DNA of 64,000 bases from Inhella inkyongensis (GTDB lineage: Bacteria; Pseudomonadota; Gammaproteobacteria; Burkholderiales; Burkholderiaceae_C): contig NZ_CP040709.1 in the NCBI RefSeq assembly GCF_005952805.1, positions 868,001 through 932,000 on the forward strand, given 5' to 3'. The notes under the pieces were generated by a model that was not told where the DNA came from, ran no database searches, and saw only the letters and a program-made list of their open reading frames with translations. Of this stretch, positions 35,383 to 42,619 are shown in pieces (within the stretch, counting starts at the first letter, position 1; each line of letters starts with the position of its first letter). The translations under genes and the position numbers were made by a program.

Positions 35383-37020
35383 TCAGCGGCAGTAGCTGAT
35401 GTCGGGCTGGGTGCTGGCGCCGGCGCTGATTTGGAACTGGAAGGCCCAGCAGGCGGATTTGCCGCGGTGGGCGGGCTGCGCCAGCGTGGCTTCCAGCTCG
35501 CTGCCGGCCAGGCGGCGGTAGCGGATCTGGTAGCTGCCGGGGGCGTTCGCGTAGCTGTCGCTGCCGTTCTCGGTGGTGCTGAAGCTGCGCGCGCTGGTGA
35601 AGCGCAAGACCTGCGCGCCGTCGGCGCTGTCGGTGCTCAGGCTCATGGCGGACACGGCAAAGGGCGTGACCGGGGGCTGGCGCATGGGGCTGAATTTGGC
35701 GCTCTGCCCGGCCAGATCGGGGCTGGGCACGCCGCGGAAGCAGGACAGCACATAGGGCGACTGGTCGGTGACGTGATAGCTGTAGCCGGCCGGGCCATTG
35801 CTGACCGCGCGGGTGTTGCCGCCGCACAGGCCGTCGCGCTCGGCCAGGCTGCCGTCGGCGTTGTTGGGGCCGAAGATGGCGTAGCCGTCGAGTGCCCATC
35901 CCAGGGGGTGGGTGTCCCAATAGCTGGCGGGCTTGGTGGCCATCAGGCAGTTGGGGGCGGCGTGGTAGTGGTAGTCGTCGCCCCGGCCGGCGTGGCCGTT
36001 GCACACATCCAGCTCGCCCAGCACCTTGGTGTCGCCGTTCTGGCAGCCGCCCTGCTTGCAGGGGTTGAAGATGGGCACGCCGTTGACGGCCACGCCGATG
36101 GGGCCATCCACGGCGCTGACCGGGCTGGCGGCGGGCGTGGGGTTGAGCGGAATGCGCCAGGCGTTCTGGCCCCAGAAGTTCTGCGCCGTGGGCACCTGCA
36201 AGTTGGTGGCGGTGATGCCGTCCATCATGGGGTGCGGGGCCAGGCCGTCGGAGCCGATGTAGGCGTAGCTGGCGTCGCAGCCGGCGCTGGCGCGCCCGCC
36301 GCCCCCGGCCTGCAGCGAGCCGCGCACCAGGGTGCAGGCCGCGCTGTTGCCGCTGGAGCCGGCGCTGCGGCTGTAGCTCAGATTGAGCTGGGCGCGGCCC
36401 AGCACCAAGCCGGCCATTGCGGCTTCCAGCTGGGTGCCGTTGACCGTGCCGGCCGGCAGGCTGGGAGCGGCCGACAACGCATAGAGGCTGAAGGTGTAGG
36501 TCTTGGCGCCCGGGCCCTGCGAGCAGGGGGGCTGGTAGGCCACGGTGGGGCCGTCGCTGCCCACGCCCAGGGTGCCCGCCCCCCAGGCGTCGCGGGCCAG
36601 CGCCGTGCGGCTGGCGGGCAGGTGGTAGAGCACCCAGTTGTATTTGGTGCTGCCGTCACCCGGCAGGGTGCTCATCAGCAGCGCGAATTCTTTGGTGCCG
36701 GCGGGCGCATTGGCCCAGGCCAAGGGCGGGCTGGAGCCCGGGCCATCGCAGCTGTACTCGGCGGGCATGGCACTGCCCTCGGCACCCAGGGGGCTGCTGA
36801 GGGTGAAGCCGCTGGGGGATGGGGCCGGGGCCGGTGCTGGCGCTGGAGCTGGAGCTGGAGCTGGAGCTGGAGCTGGAGCTGGAGCTGGAGCTGGAGCTGG
36901 AGCTGGAGCTGGAGCTGGAGCCAGCGCCGACGTGGAGCCCCCGCCGCCACAGGCCATCAGACTGGCGCTCAGGCCCAGGGCCAGGGCGCGCTGCAAGGGA
37001 TGAGAAGGACTGGATGACAT
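35383..37020 (-). CDS. Lipoprotein with PEBP-like and YHYH domains (YHYH operon, first gene)
   Basis: 545 residues. The lipobox is SASLMACGGGG, followed by an Ala-Pro linker from 12 perfect hexamers. Domain 1 (about 75-235) matches the YbhB/Raf-kinase-inhibitor PEBP fold (FTLSSPLGAEGSAMPAEYSCDG, PPLAWANAPAGTKEFALLM, NWVLYHLPA, YTFSLYAL). Domain 2 (about 255-470) is YHYH: IGVAVNGVPIFNP, GRGDDYHYHAAPNC, GWALDGYAIFGP, YHVTDQSPYVLSCFRG. YHYH proteins are surface proteins of unknown, possibly metal-dependent function. ATG 37020 has GGAG 6 nt upstream, and site C of the shared palindrome is 71 nt upstream. Confidence 0.85.
   Translation of the reverse strand: MSSSPSHPLQRALALGLSASLMACGGGGSTSALAPAPAPAPAPAPAPAPAPAPAPAPAPAPAPAPAPSPSGFTLSSPLGAEGSAMPAEYSCDGPGSSPPLAWANAPAGTKEFALLMSTLPGDGSTKYNWVLYHLPASRTALARDAWGAGTLGVGSDGPTVAYQPPCSQGPGAKTYTFSLYALSAAPSLPAGTVNGTQLEAAMAGLVLGRAQLNLSYSRSAGSSGNSAACTLVRGSLQAGGGGRASAGCDASYAYIGSDGLAPHPMMDGITATNLQVPTAQNFWGQNAWRIPLNPTPAASPVSAVDGPIGVAVNGVPIFNPCKQGGCQNGDTKVLGELDVCNGHAGRGDDYHYHAAPNCLMATKPASYWDTHPLGWALDGYAIFGPNNADGSLAERDGLCGGNTRAVSNGPAGYSYHVTDQSPYVLSCFRGVPSPDLAGQSAKFSPMRQPPVTPFAVSAMSLSTDSADGAQVLRFTSARSFSTTENGSDSYANAPGSYQIRYRRLAGSELEATLAQPAHRGKSACWAFQFQISAGASTQPDISYCR
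36845..36916 (+). repeat. 12 perfect copies of GGAGCT in the YHYH lipoprotein gene
   Basis: 72 nt of uninterrupted hexamer, read as Ala-Pro on the coding strand. Perfect homogeneity implies active slippage. Copy number changes linker length, not frame. Confidence 0.92.
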
Positions 37021-37090
37021 GGGGCACTCCGCAGGGCCATCGCAAGGGGATGGCGATGTCGGAATGCTAGGAATCGGCCCCGCCGCGCCC

Positions 37091-37106
37091 ATGACATCTT
37101 CGTCAT
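37091..37106. promoter_or_regulatory. Predicted response-regulator operator, site C (YHYH operon)
   Basis: ATGACATCTTCGTCAT, 71 nt upstream of the lipoprotein start. It has the same arms as sites A, B and D with a different centre. It lies inside the 109-nt gap between the YHYH gene and the end of the histidine kinase gene. Confidence 0.62.
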
Positions 37107-37129
37107 GCCGGCGGCGCGTCGGATCGCGC

Positions 37130-38539
37130 TCAGCGCGGACTGGCCAGGGGCAACCAGAGCCGCAGCGCGAGCTCGTCGTCCGGGCTCGCCTCCAGACTCA
37201 GATCGCCGCCGTGGGCCCGGGCGATTTCGCGCGCCAGGCTCAGGCCCAGGCCGCTGCCCTCGACCTGCCGGCCATGGGCGGGGTCGGCGCGGTAGAAGCG
37301 CTCGAACAGGCGCTCGCGCACGGCCGCATTCAGCGGCGCGCAGTCGTTGCGCAGGTGGACGGCCACGCCCTCGCCTTCGCGCGCCGCGTGCAGCGCGATC
37401 CAACCCTCGGGCCGACCATGGCGCAGCGCATTGCCCATCAGGTTATTGAGCAGCTGGCGCAGCAGCAGGGCATCGGCCTGCAACTGCAGGCCGGCTTCGA
37501 TGTCCACGCGCAATTGCTGACGGGCCACCATGCGCGCGTCGTCCGCCAGCTGCGCCAGCTCGGCACTCAGGTCCACACGCTCGGGGCTGAGTGCCAGGCG
37601 GCCGGCATCGGCCTGCGAGAGCAGCAGCAGCTTGCGCGTGATGCCGGTCAGGCGCGCCACCTCGTCCAGCAGCCGGGCCCATTCGGCCTGGGCCTCGCGA
37701 TCGACTTCGAGCGTCATCGCCTGCTCGATGCGGCCCTGCAGGATGGCCAGCGGCGTGCGCAGCTCGTGCGCGGCATCGGCCGAAAAACGCGAGGCCTGGT
37801 GGAAGCTGGCCTCCAGGCGCGCCAGCATCAGGTTGTAGCTGTCGATCAGTTCACGGAACTCGCGGTCCGCGCCGGCCGTGGGCAGGCGCTGGTCCAGCGC
37901 GCGCGGGGTCAGCGCCCGCATGGCATCGCGCAGGCGGTTCAACGGGCGCAGCGCATAGCCGCTGAGCAGCCAGGCGCTCAGCACCGTGAGCGCCAGGGCC
38001 GGCAGCAGCACCCAGCACAGGGCCTGCAGCAGGGCCTCGGAGAGTTCGGACTGCAGCGCGTCCAGATCGGCCGCCAGCACGGCCTGACCGGCCGGGCTGC
38101 TGACGCGGGCGGCGCGCCAATCGCCGCCCTTCCAGCGCAACTCGGCCAGCTCGCAGCGGCCGCGCGGGTCGGGGCCGGCCGCGGCCGGGCCGCGTCGGGG
38201 CTCGGGCCGCCAGGCCCAGGCCTCGGGGTTCAGGTCCGGGGTCCATTGCGGCGACTGCAGGCGCAGCTGGCCAGCCGGGGCCAGGGCCTGCAGCAGCAAT
38301 TGGCGATCGGTTTCCAGATGCAGCTTGAGCGCGATGTCGGCCAGCAGCCGGGGCAGCGAGGGGCCGCCCTCGCCGGGCGCGGCCACGCGCCGGGCCTCCA
38401 TGCACAGGCGTTCGTCCAGGCGCTGGCCCTCGGCGCGCATCAGCAGCGCGCCGCCACTGGCCAGCAGGGCCGCCACCACCAGGCCCAGCACCAGGGTGGT
38501 GGCCAGCAGCAGGCGTTGCCGGTAGGAGAGTCGCGCCAC
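37130..38539 (-). CDS. Two-component sensor histidine kinase
   Basis: 469 residues. TM1 is 11-34, a periplasmic loop of ~135 residues follows, TM2 is about 171-194, then HAMP, a HisKA dimerisation helix with the phospho-accepting His258 in DAAHELRTPLA, and a HATPase domain (NNLMGNALRHG; FERFYRADP; GSGLGLSLARE). The periplasmic loop is Pro/Arg-rich and matches no named sensor. The start is a GTG inside a CAGT repeat tract and has no Shine-Dalgarno at normal distance, so expression probably depends on re-initiation after the response regulator. Its targets are inferred to be the palindrome-bearing operons. Confidence 0.9.
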   Translation of the reverse strand: MARLSYRQRLLLATTLVLGLVVAALLASGGALLMRAEGQRLDERLCMEARRVAAPGEGGPSLPRLLADIALKLHLETDRQLLLQALAPAGQLRLQSPQWTPDLNPEAWAWRPEPRRGPAAAGPDPRGRCELAELRWKGGDWRAARVSSPAGQAVLAADLDALQSELSEALLQALCWVLLPALALTVLSAWLLSGYALRPLNRLRDAMRALTPRALDQRLPTAGADREFRELIDSYNLMLARLEASFHQASRFSADAAHELRTPLAILQGRIEQAMTLEVDREAQAEWARLLDEVARLTGITRKLLLLSQADAGRLALSPERVDLSAELAQLADDARMVARQQLRVDIEAGLQLQADALLLRQLLNNLMGNALRHGRPEGWIALHAAREGEGVAVHLRNDCAPLNAAVRERLFERFYRADPAHGRQVEGSGLGLSLAREIARAHGGDLSLEASPDDELALRLWLPLASPR

Positions 38540-38566
38540 AGTCAGTCAGTCAGTCAGTCAGTCAGT
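38539..38566. repeat. Seven copies of CAGT between response regulator and kinase genes
   Basis: The tract contains the TGA stop of the regulator (38562-38564) and ends on the first base of the kinase GTG. Copy number sets the stop-to-start distance, now 22 nt. Confidence 0.92.
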
Positions 38567-39254
38567 CCGCCGGCTGGCGCAGGCGGTAGCCAGTGCCGCG
38601 CACGGCCTCGATCCAGCTCGGGGCCTCGGGGTCGCCGCCCAGGGCCTCGGCCAGCTTGGCGCGCAGGCGCTTGACGCAGACATCCACCACATTGGTGGCG
38701 GGGTCGAAGTCATAGCCCCAGACCTGCTCGAGGATCTGGGCACGGGTGAACACCTGGCCGGCCGAGCGCATCAGGTATTCGAGCAGGCTGTACTCGCGCG
38801 TCGTCAGCTCCACCTGGCGGCCGCGCACGGCCAGGGTGCGGGCGATGCGGTCCAGGGTCAGCGGGCCCAGCTGCAGCAGGGCCTGGCGCTCGCCGCGCAC
38901 GCGGCGCAGCAGGGCTTCCAGGCGGGCGGCCAGCTCCTCCACATAGAAGGGCTTGGCCAGGTAGTCGTCGGCGCCCTGGCTCAGGCCGCTGAGGCGGTCG
39001 CCCAGCTCGTTGCGAGCGGTGAGCAGCAGCACGGGGATCTGCACGCCCTGGGCGCGCAGGGCCTTGAGCACCTCCATGCCGTCCAGGCCGGGCAGCATCA
39101 GGTCCAGCACGATGGCGTCGAAGCGCGGCTGCAGGGCCAGGGCCAGGCCCTCGCGCCCATCGGGGCAGTGCGTCAGCGTGAAACCGCGTGCGCCCAGACC
39201 GGCCGTGACGATGTCGGCGATCTGGGCTTCGTCTTCAATCAGCAGGATGCGCAT
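38562..39254 (-). CDS. OmpR/PhoB-family response regulator
   Basis: 230 residues. The receiver has the acidic pair E7/D8, the phospho-acceptor Asp51 in VLDLMLPG, Thr in LLTARN and Lys in AKPF. The C-terminal winged helix has LTTREYSLLEYLM, VFTRAQILEQVWGYDFDPATNVVDVCVKRLR and GTGYRLR. It is first in the operon with the kinase. Its own promoter region holds site D of the shared palindrome, which suggests autoregulation and control of the phosphatase, small-protein and YHYH units. Confidence 0.94.
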   Translation of the reverse strand: MRILLIEDEAQIADIVTAGLGARGFTLTHCPDGREGLALALQPRFDAIVLDLMLPGLDGMEVLKALRAQGVQIPVLLLTARNELGDRLSGLSQGADDYLAKPFYVEELAARLEALLRRVRGERQALLQLGPLTLDRIARTLAVRGRQVELTTREYSLLEYLMRSAGQVFTRAQILEQVWGYDFDPATNVVDVCVKRLRAKLAEALGGDPEAPSWIEAVRGTGYRLRQPAD

Positions 39255-39326
39255 GGCAGCGGCAGTGTGGCAGCCCGGGCCGGGCGGAAGCAGTTCCCAT
39301 TGGAACCGCAGCCGCCCCGGCGCCGG

Positions 39327-39342
39327 GTGACAAGGCTGTCAT
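39327..39342. promoter_or_regulatory. Predicted response-regulator operator, site D (two-component operon)
   Basis: GTGACAAGGCTGTCAT, 73 nt upstream of the response regulator start. Five of six left-arm bases and all right-arm bases match site A. It lies in the 104-nt gap to the end of dctM. Confidence 0.6.
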
Positions 39343-39358
39343 GCAGCGGCGCGGCCGC

Positions 39359-40645
39359 TCAGGCCACCATCCCCAGCGCCCGCGGCAGCGCCAGGCTCAT
39401 CGCCGGCCAGTAGGTCACGCCGACCAGGAAGACCAGCATGGTGAGCAGCCAGGGCCAGGTGGCGATGGTGAGCTCGGTGATGCCCATCTTGGTGATGCCC
39501 GAGGCCACGTAGAGGTTCAGCCCCACCGGCGGGTGGCACATGCCCACTTCCATGTTCACCACCATGATGATGCCGAAGTGCACCGGGTCGATGCCCAGCT
39601 TCATCGCGATGGGGAAGAGGATGGGCGCCAGGATCAGCACGATGGAGCTGGGTTCCATGAAGTTACCGGCGATCAGCAGCAGCACGTTGGCAATCATCAG
39701 GAAGCCGATCACCCCGACGCCGGTGCCGATCATGGCGTCGGCCATGGCCTGCGGGATGTTCTCGTGCGTCATCAGGAAGGAGAACAGCACCGCGTTGGTG
39801 ATGATGTAGAGCAGCATCGCGCTCATGTTGGCGCTGGACAGCAGCACGCGCGGCACGTCCTTCAGGCCCAGGTCGCCATAGATGAAGACGGCGGTGATGA
39901 AGGCCCAGACCGCGCTCATGGCGGCGGCCTCGGTGGGCGTGAAGATGCCGCTGTAGATGCCGCCCATCACGATGACGATGAGCAGCAGGCCCCAGAAGGA
40001 CTCGCGCAGGGCCTTGAGGCGTTCTGCCCAGCTGGCCTTGGGTTGGCGCGGGTAGTTGAACTTGCGGGCCCGATACCAGGTGGTCAGGCCCAGCATGAAG
40101 GCCAGCACCAGGCCCGGCACCACGCCGGCCATGAAGAGGGCGCCGACCGAGGTGTTGGTGGAGACCGAGTACATCACCATCACGATGGAGGGCGGGATCA
40201 GGATGCCCAAGGCGCCCGAGGTGGTGATGACGCCGGCGCCGAAGCGCTTGGGAAAGCCGGCCTTGACCATGGCCGGCAGCAGAATGGAGCCGATGGCCAC
40301 CACGGTGGCCGGGCTGGAACCCGACACCGCCGCGAACAGCGCGCAGGCCAGCACCCCGCCCAGACCCAGGCCGCCATGCCAATGCCCGACCATGGAGGTG
40401 GCGAAGCGGATCATCCGTTTGGCCACCCCGCCGTGCGTGAGGAAGTTGCCGGCCAGGATGAAGAAGGGGATCGCTATGATCTCGAACTTCTCGATGCCGG
40501 TGAACAGCTTGAGGGCGACCGATTCGATCGGTACCTCGGTCAGGAAGAACAGGAAGCTCAGGACGGTCAGGCCCAGCGAGATGCTGATGGGCATGCCGGT
40601 CAGCATCAGCACGACCAGCAGGCCAAAGATGATGGCGGTGTTCAT
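39359..40645 (-). CDS. dctM: TRAP transporter large permease (DctM)
   Basis: 428 residues, about 12 hydrophobic helices, the sodium-coupled translocation subunit of a tripartite ATP-independent periplasmic transporter. Typical stretches are MLTGMPISISLGLT, FFILAGNFLTHGGVAKRMIRF, GSSPATVVAIGSILLPAM, GVITTSGALGILIPPSIVM and NMEVGMCHPPVGLNLYV. Its ATG shares one base with the stop of dctQ (TGATG). The transported compound is probably a C4-dicarboxylate, judging from the DctP sequence and the adjacent DctS/DctR-like regulators. Confidence 0.95.
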   Translation of the reverse strand: MNTAIIFGLLVVLMLTGMPISISLGLTVLSFLFFLTEVPIESVALKLFTGIEKFEIIAIPFFILAGNFLTHGGVAKRMIRFATSMVGHWHGGLGLGGVLACALFAAVSGSSPATVVAIGSILLPAMVKAGFPKRFGAGVITTSGALGILIPPSIVMVMYSVSTNTSVGALFMAGVVPGLVLAFMLGLTTWYRARKFNYPRQPKASWAERLKALRESFWGLLLIVIVMGGIYSGIFTPTEAAAMSAVWAFITAVFIYGDLGLKDVPRVLLSSANMSAMLLYIITNAVLFSFLMTHENIPQAMADAMIGTGVGVIGFLMIANVLLLIAGNFMEPSSIVLILAPILFPIAMKLGIDPVHFGIIMVVNMEVGMCHPPVGLNLYVASGITKMGITELTIATWPWLLTMLVFLVGVTYWPAMSLALPRALGMVA

Positions 40646-41337
40646 CAGCGCTTCTCCTCGGGTGCTTGGGCGAGGTCATCGACCTTGGGGTGCAGGTTGT
40701 CGTCCATGCGGAAGATCTGGTCGAGCTGGCCGGGCTGGGCCGGGTCCTCGCTGTCGTCCAGGCCATCAACGTGGCCGTGGTCGTGGTGCGGCAGGTCGCC
40801 GGTGCGCAGGAAGGCCACCGTCACCTGCAGGAAGCGGAAGCACATCAGCGACGAGCCCAGCGGGATCGCTGAGTAGACGATCCAGGTCGGCCACTCCAGG
40901 TCGGGCGTGGTGGGGCCTTCGAACATGCCCTCGATGCCAAGCCCTGCGGCCTTGTAGAAGGCGTAGTGGGCACCGTTCTCCCACACAAAGGTGGCGCCCA
41001 GGGTGGCGACGATGCCGGTGAACAGCGCGCCGGCCAGCAGGCCCAGCACCACGAATTTGTTGCGCAGCGTGGGGTTCAGGCGGTTGATCAGCACGTCCAC
41101 GCCGACATGGATGCCGGTGCGCACGCCGTAGGCCGCGCCGAACTTGGCCATCCACACGAACATGATGATGCAGAGCTCCTGCGCCCAGCCGAAGTTCAGG
41201 GCCAGCAGCCAGTCCTGCACGCCGGGTATCGCCAGGCCCGACAGATAGCGGTGCAGCACCGCCGCGAAGATGATCAGCGTGGCCGCGCCGATCAGGAAGG
41301 CGATCAGGCCTTCCTCCAGATGGTCCAGGATGCGCAT
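40645..41337 (-). CDS. dctQ: TRAP transporter small permease (DctQ)
   Basis: 230 residues with four membrane helices (near 14-34, 52-70, 92-114 and 150-170) and the family's short conserved segments (FAAVLHRYL, WAQELCIIMFVWMAKFGAAYGVRTGIHVGVDVL). The hydrophilic C-terminal tail of ~55 residues, rich in Asp and His (HHDHGHVDGLDDSEDP), is longer than usual and could bind metal. It is translated just ahead of dctM and is separated from dctP by 143 nt of hairpins. Confidence 0.92.
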   Translation of the reverse strand: MRILDHLEEGLIAFLIGAATLIIFAAVLHRYLSGLAIPGVQDWLLALNFGWAQELCIIMFVWMAKFGAAYGVRTGIHVGVDVLINRLNPTLRNKFVVLGLLAGALFTGIVATLGATFVWENGAHYAFYKAAGLGIEGMFEGPTTPDLEWPTWIVYSAIPLGSSLMCFRFLQVTVAFLRTGDLPHHDHGHVDGLDDSEDPAQPGQLDQIFRMDDNLHPKVDDLAQAPEEKR

Positions 41338-41360
41338 TCGACCCTCTCAATTTGGATGGA

Positions 41361-41451
41361 GCCCCCGCTCGGGGGCAGGTCGCGTCGGCGACCTGGCGGC
41401 GGGCTGCCGCTTAGCGGGCCCCGCCGGATCCGGGTTCCCCGGTCCGGCGGG
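41361..41451. repeat. Three strong hairpins between dctP and dctQ
   Basis: Perfect stems: GCCCCCG/CGGGGGC (41361-41376), AGGTCGC/GCGACCT (41377-41394) and CCCGCCGGA/TCCGGCGGG (41420-41451). No U-tract follows. Their position after dctP suggests mRNA stabilisation or partial attenuation, which would give more binding protein than permease. Confidence 0.7.
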
Positions 41452-41480
41452 TCAACCCGGTGGGCGCCAGGCGCCCGGGG

Positions 41481-42491
41481 TCAAAGTTTCGAAGGATCGA
41501 AGCCGGTCTCTTTGTAAACGGCGTTGATCACGTCCTGCCCGATGCGCGAGGCCATCTCGGCATGCACCTTGGTCATGGCCTTCTTGAGCGCCAGGCGCTC
41601 GGCCGGGCTCATGGCGTAGACCTGGCTCTTGCCGCTGGCCTTCACCTTCTCCAGCGCCGCCTCGTTCTCTTCCTTGGCGATCTTGTTGGCGTACTCGGTG
41701 CTTTCCTTCATGGCCTGTTCCAGCTTGCCGCGCACATCGGCGGGCAGGCCGTCCCAGAACTTCTTGTTGCTGATGACCGCATAGCCCAGGTAACCGTGGT
41801 CGCTGACCGAGACGTGCTTTTGCACCTCGTGCATCTTTTGCGTGAAGAGGTTGCTGTGCGGGTTTTCGGTGCCGTCCACCACGCCGGTCTGCAGGGCCTG
41901 GTAGACCTCGCTGAAGGCCATCTGCTGCGGCAGTACGCCGATGGCGCGCATCTGCGCTTCCAGCACTTTGCTGCTTTGAATGCGCATCTTCACGCCCTTG
42001 AAGTCGTCGACGTTTTTCAACGGCTTGTTGGCGCTGAAGGACTTGAAGCCGTTGTCCCAGAAGGCCAGGCCCTTGACGCCGCGGCCTTCCAGTTTGCTGA
42101 GCAGCATCTGGCCCACCGGGCCCTGAGTCACCTTGTGCAGCTCGGCGTAGTTATCAAAGATGAAGGGCAGGTCGAAGACCTCGAACTCCTTGGCGCCCAG
42201 GGGACCGAATTTGGCGAGCGAGGGCGCCAGCATCTGCACGGCGCCGAGTTGCAGCGCCTCCATCTCTTCCTTGTCCTTGTAGAGCGTGCTATTGGCATAG
42301 ACCTCGACCTTGACCTTGCCACCGGTCAGTTCCGCGGCGCGCTTGGCAAAGAAGTCGGCCGCCTTGCCCTTGGGTGTGTCATTGGCCACCACATGGCTGA
42401 ACTTGATGACGATCGGGGCCTGGGCCAGGGCGCTGCCACCCGCCAGCAGGGCGGCGCTCAGGATCAGCAGTCGGCGGGTCGTTGCAAGCAT
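41481..42491 (-). CDS. dctP: TRAP transporter substrate-binding protein (DctP)
   Basis: 336 residues with signal peptide (GGSALAQAP). The mature protein has the DctP signatures IKFSHVVANDTPKGKAADFF, GGKVKVEVYANSTLYKDKEEMEAL and GVKMRIQSSKVLEAQ (the Arg that clamps the carboxylate is in MRIQ), then QTGVVDGTENPHSN. This is closest in pattern to C4-dicarboxylate (malate/succinate/fumarate) binding proteins. ATG 42491 begins the signal peptide; the frame upstream is not coding. It is first gene of the dctPQM unit, divergent from the sensor kinase gene. Confidence 0.95.
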   Translation of the reverse strand: MLATTRRLLILSAALLAGGSALAQAPIVIKFSHVVANDTPKGKAADFFAKRAAELTGGKVKVEVYANSTLYKDKEEMEALQLGAVQMLAPSLAKFGPLGAKEFEVFDLPFIFDNYAELHKVTQGPVGQMLLSKLEGRGVKGLAFWDNGFKSFSANKPLKNVDDFKGVKMRIQSSKVLEAQMRAIGVLPQQMAFSEVYQALQTGVVDGTENPHSNLFTQKMHEVQKHVSVSDHGYLGYAVISNKKFWDGLPADVRGKLEQAMKESTEYANKIAKEENEAALEKVKASGKSQVYAMSPAERLALKKAMTKVHAEMASRIGQDVINAVYKETGFDPSKL

Positions 42492-42554
42492 GGGGTGCTC
42501 CACAGGATGAAAGGATGGCGGCGATTGTGGGAAGCGGCGACTGCGCTGGGTAGT

Positions 42555-42568
42555 TGTGGGTTTCCACA
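42555..42568. promoter_or_regulatory. Palindrome in the dctP-kinase divergent promoter, candidate DctR operator
   Basis: TGTGG-GTTT-CCACA is a perfect inverted repeat. A half-site, TTGTGGG, recurs about 30 nt away near 42525. It lies 64 nt upstream of dctP and 52 nt upstream of the kinase start, so it could serve both. Confidence 0.5.
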
Positions 42569-42619
42569 TTTCGGCGGGCGGGGCAGGTCCGGAGCCGGTC
42601 CGCTGCGTAGAGTGGCGCC

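Noticed and set aside
36845..36916. Regular short repeats considered as a CRISPR array (also 28520-28615, 30100-30250)
   Set aside because: There are no spacers. The hexamers are contiguous and in frame inside lipoprotein genes.
42491..42569. Longer DctP start at 42569
   Set aside because: It would add 26 residues ahead of a standard signal peptide and overlap the divergent promoter.
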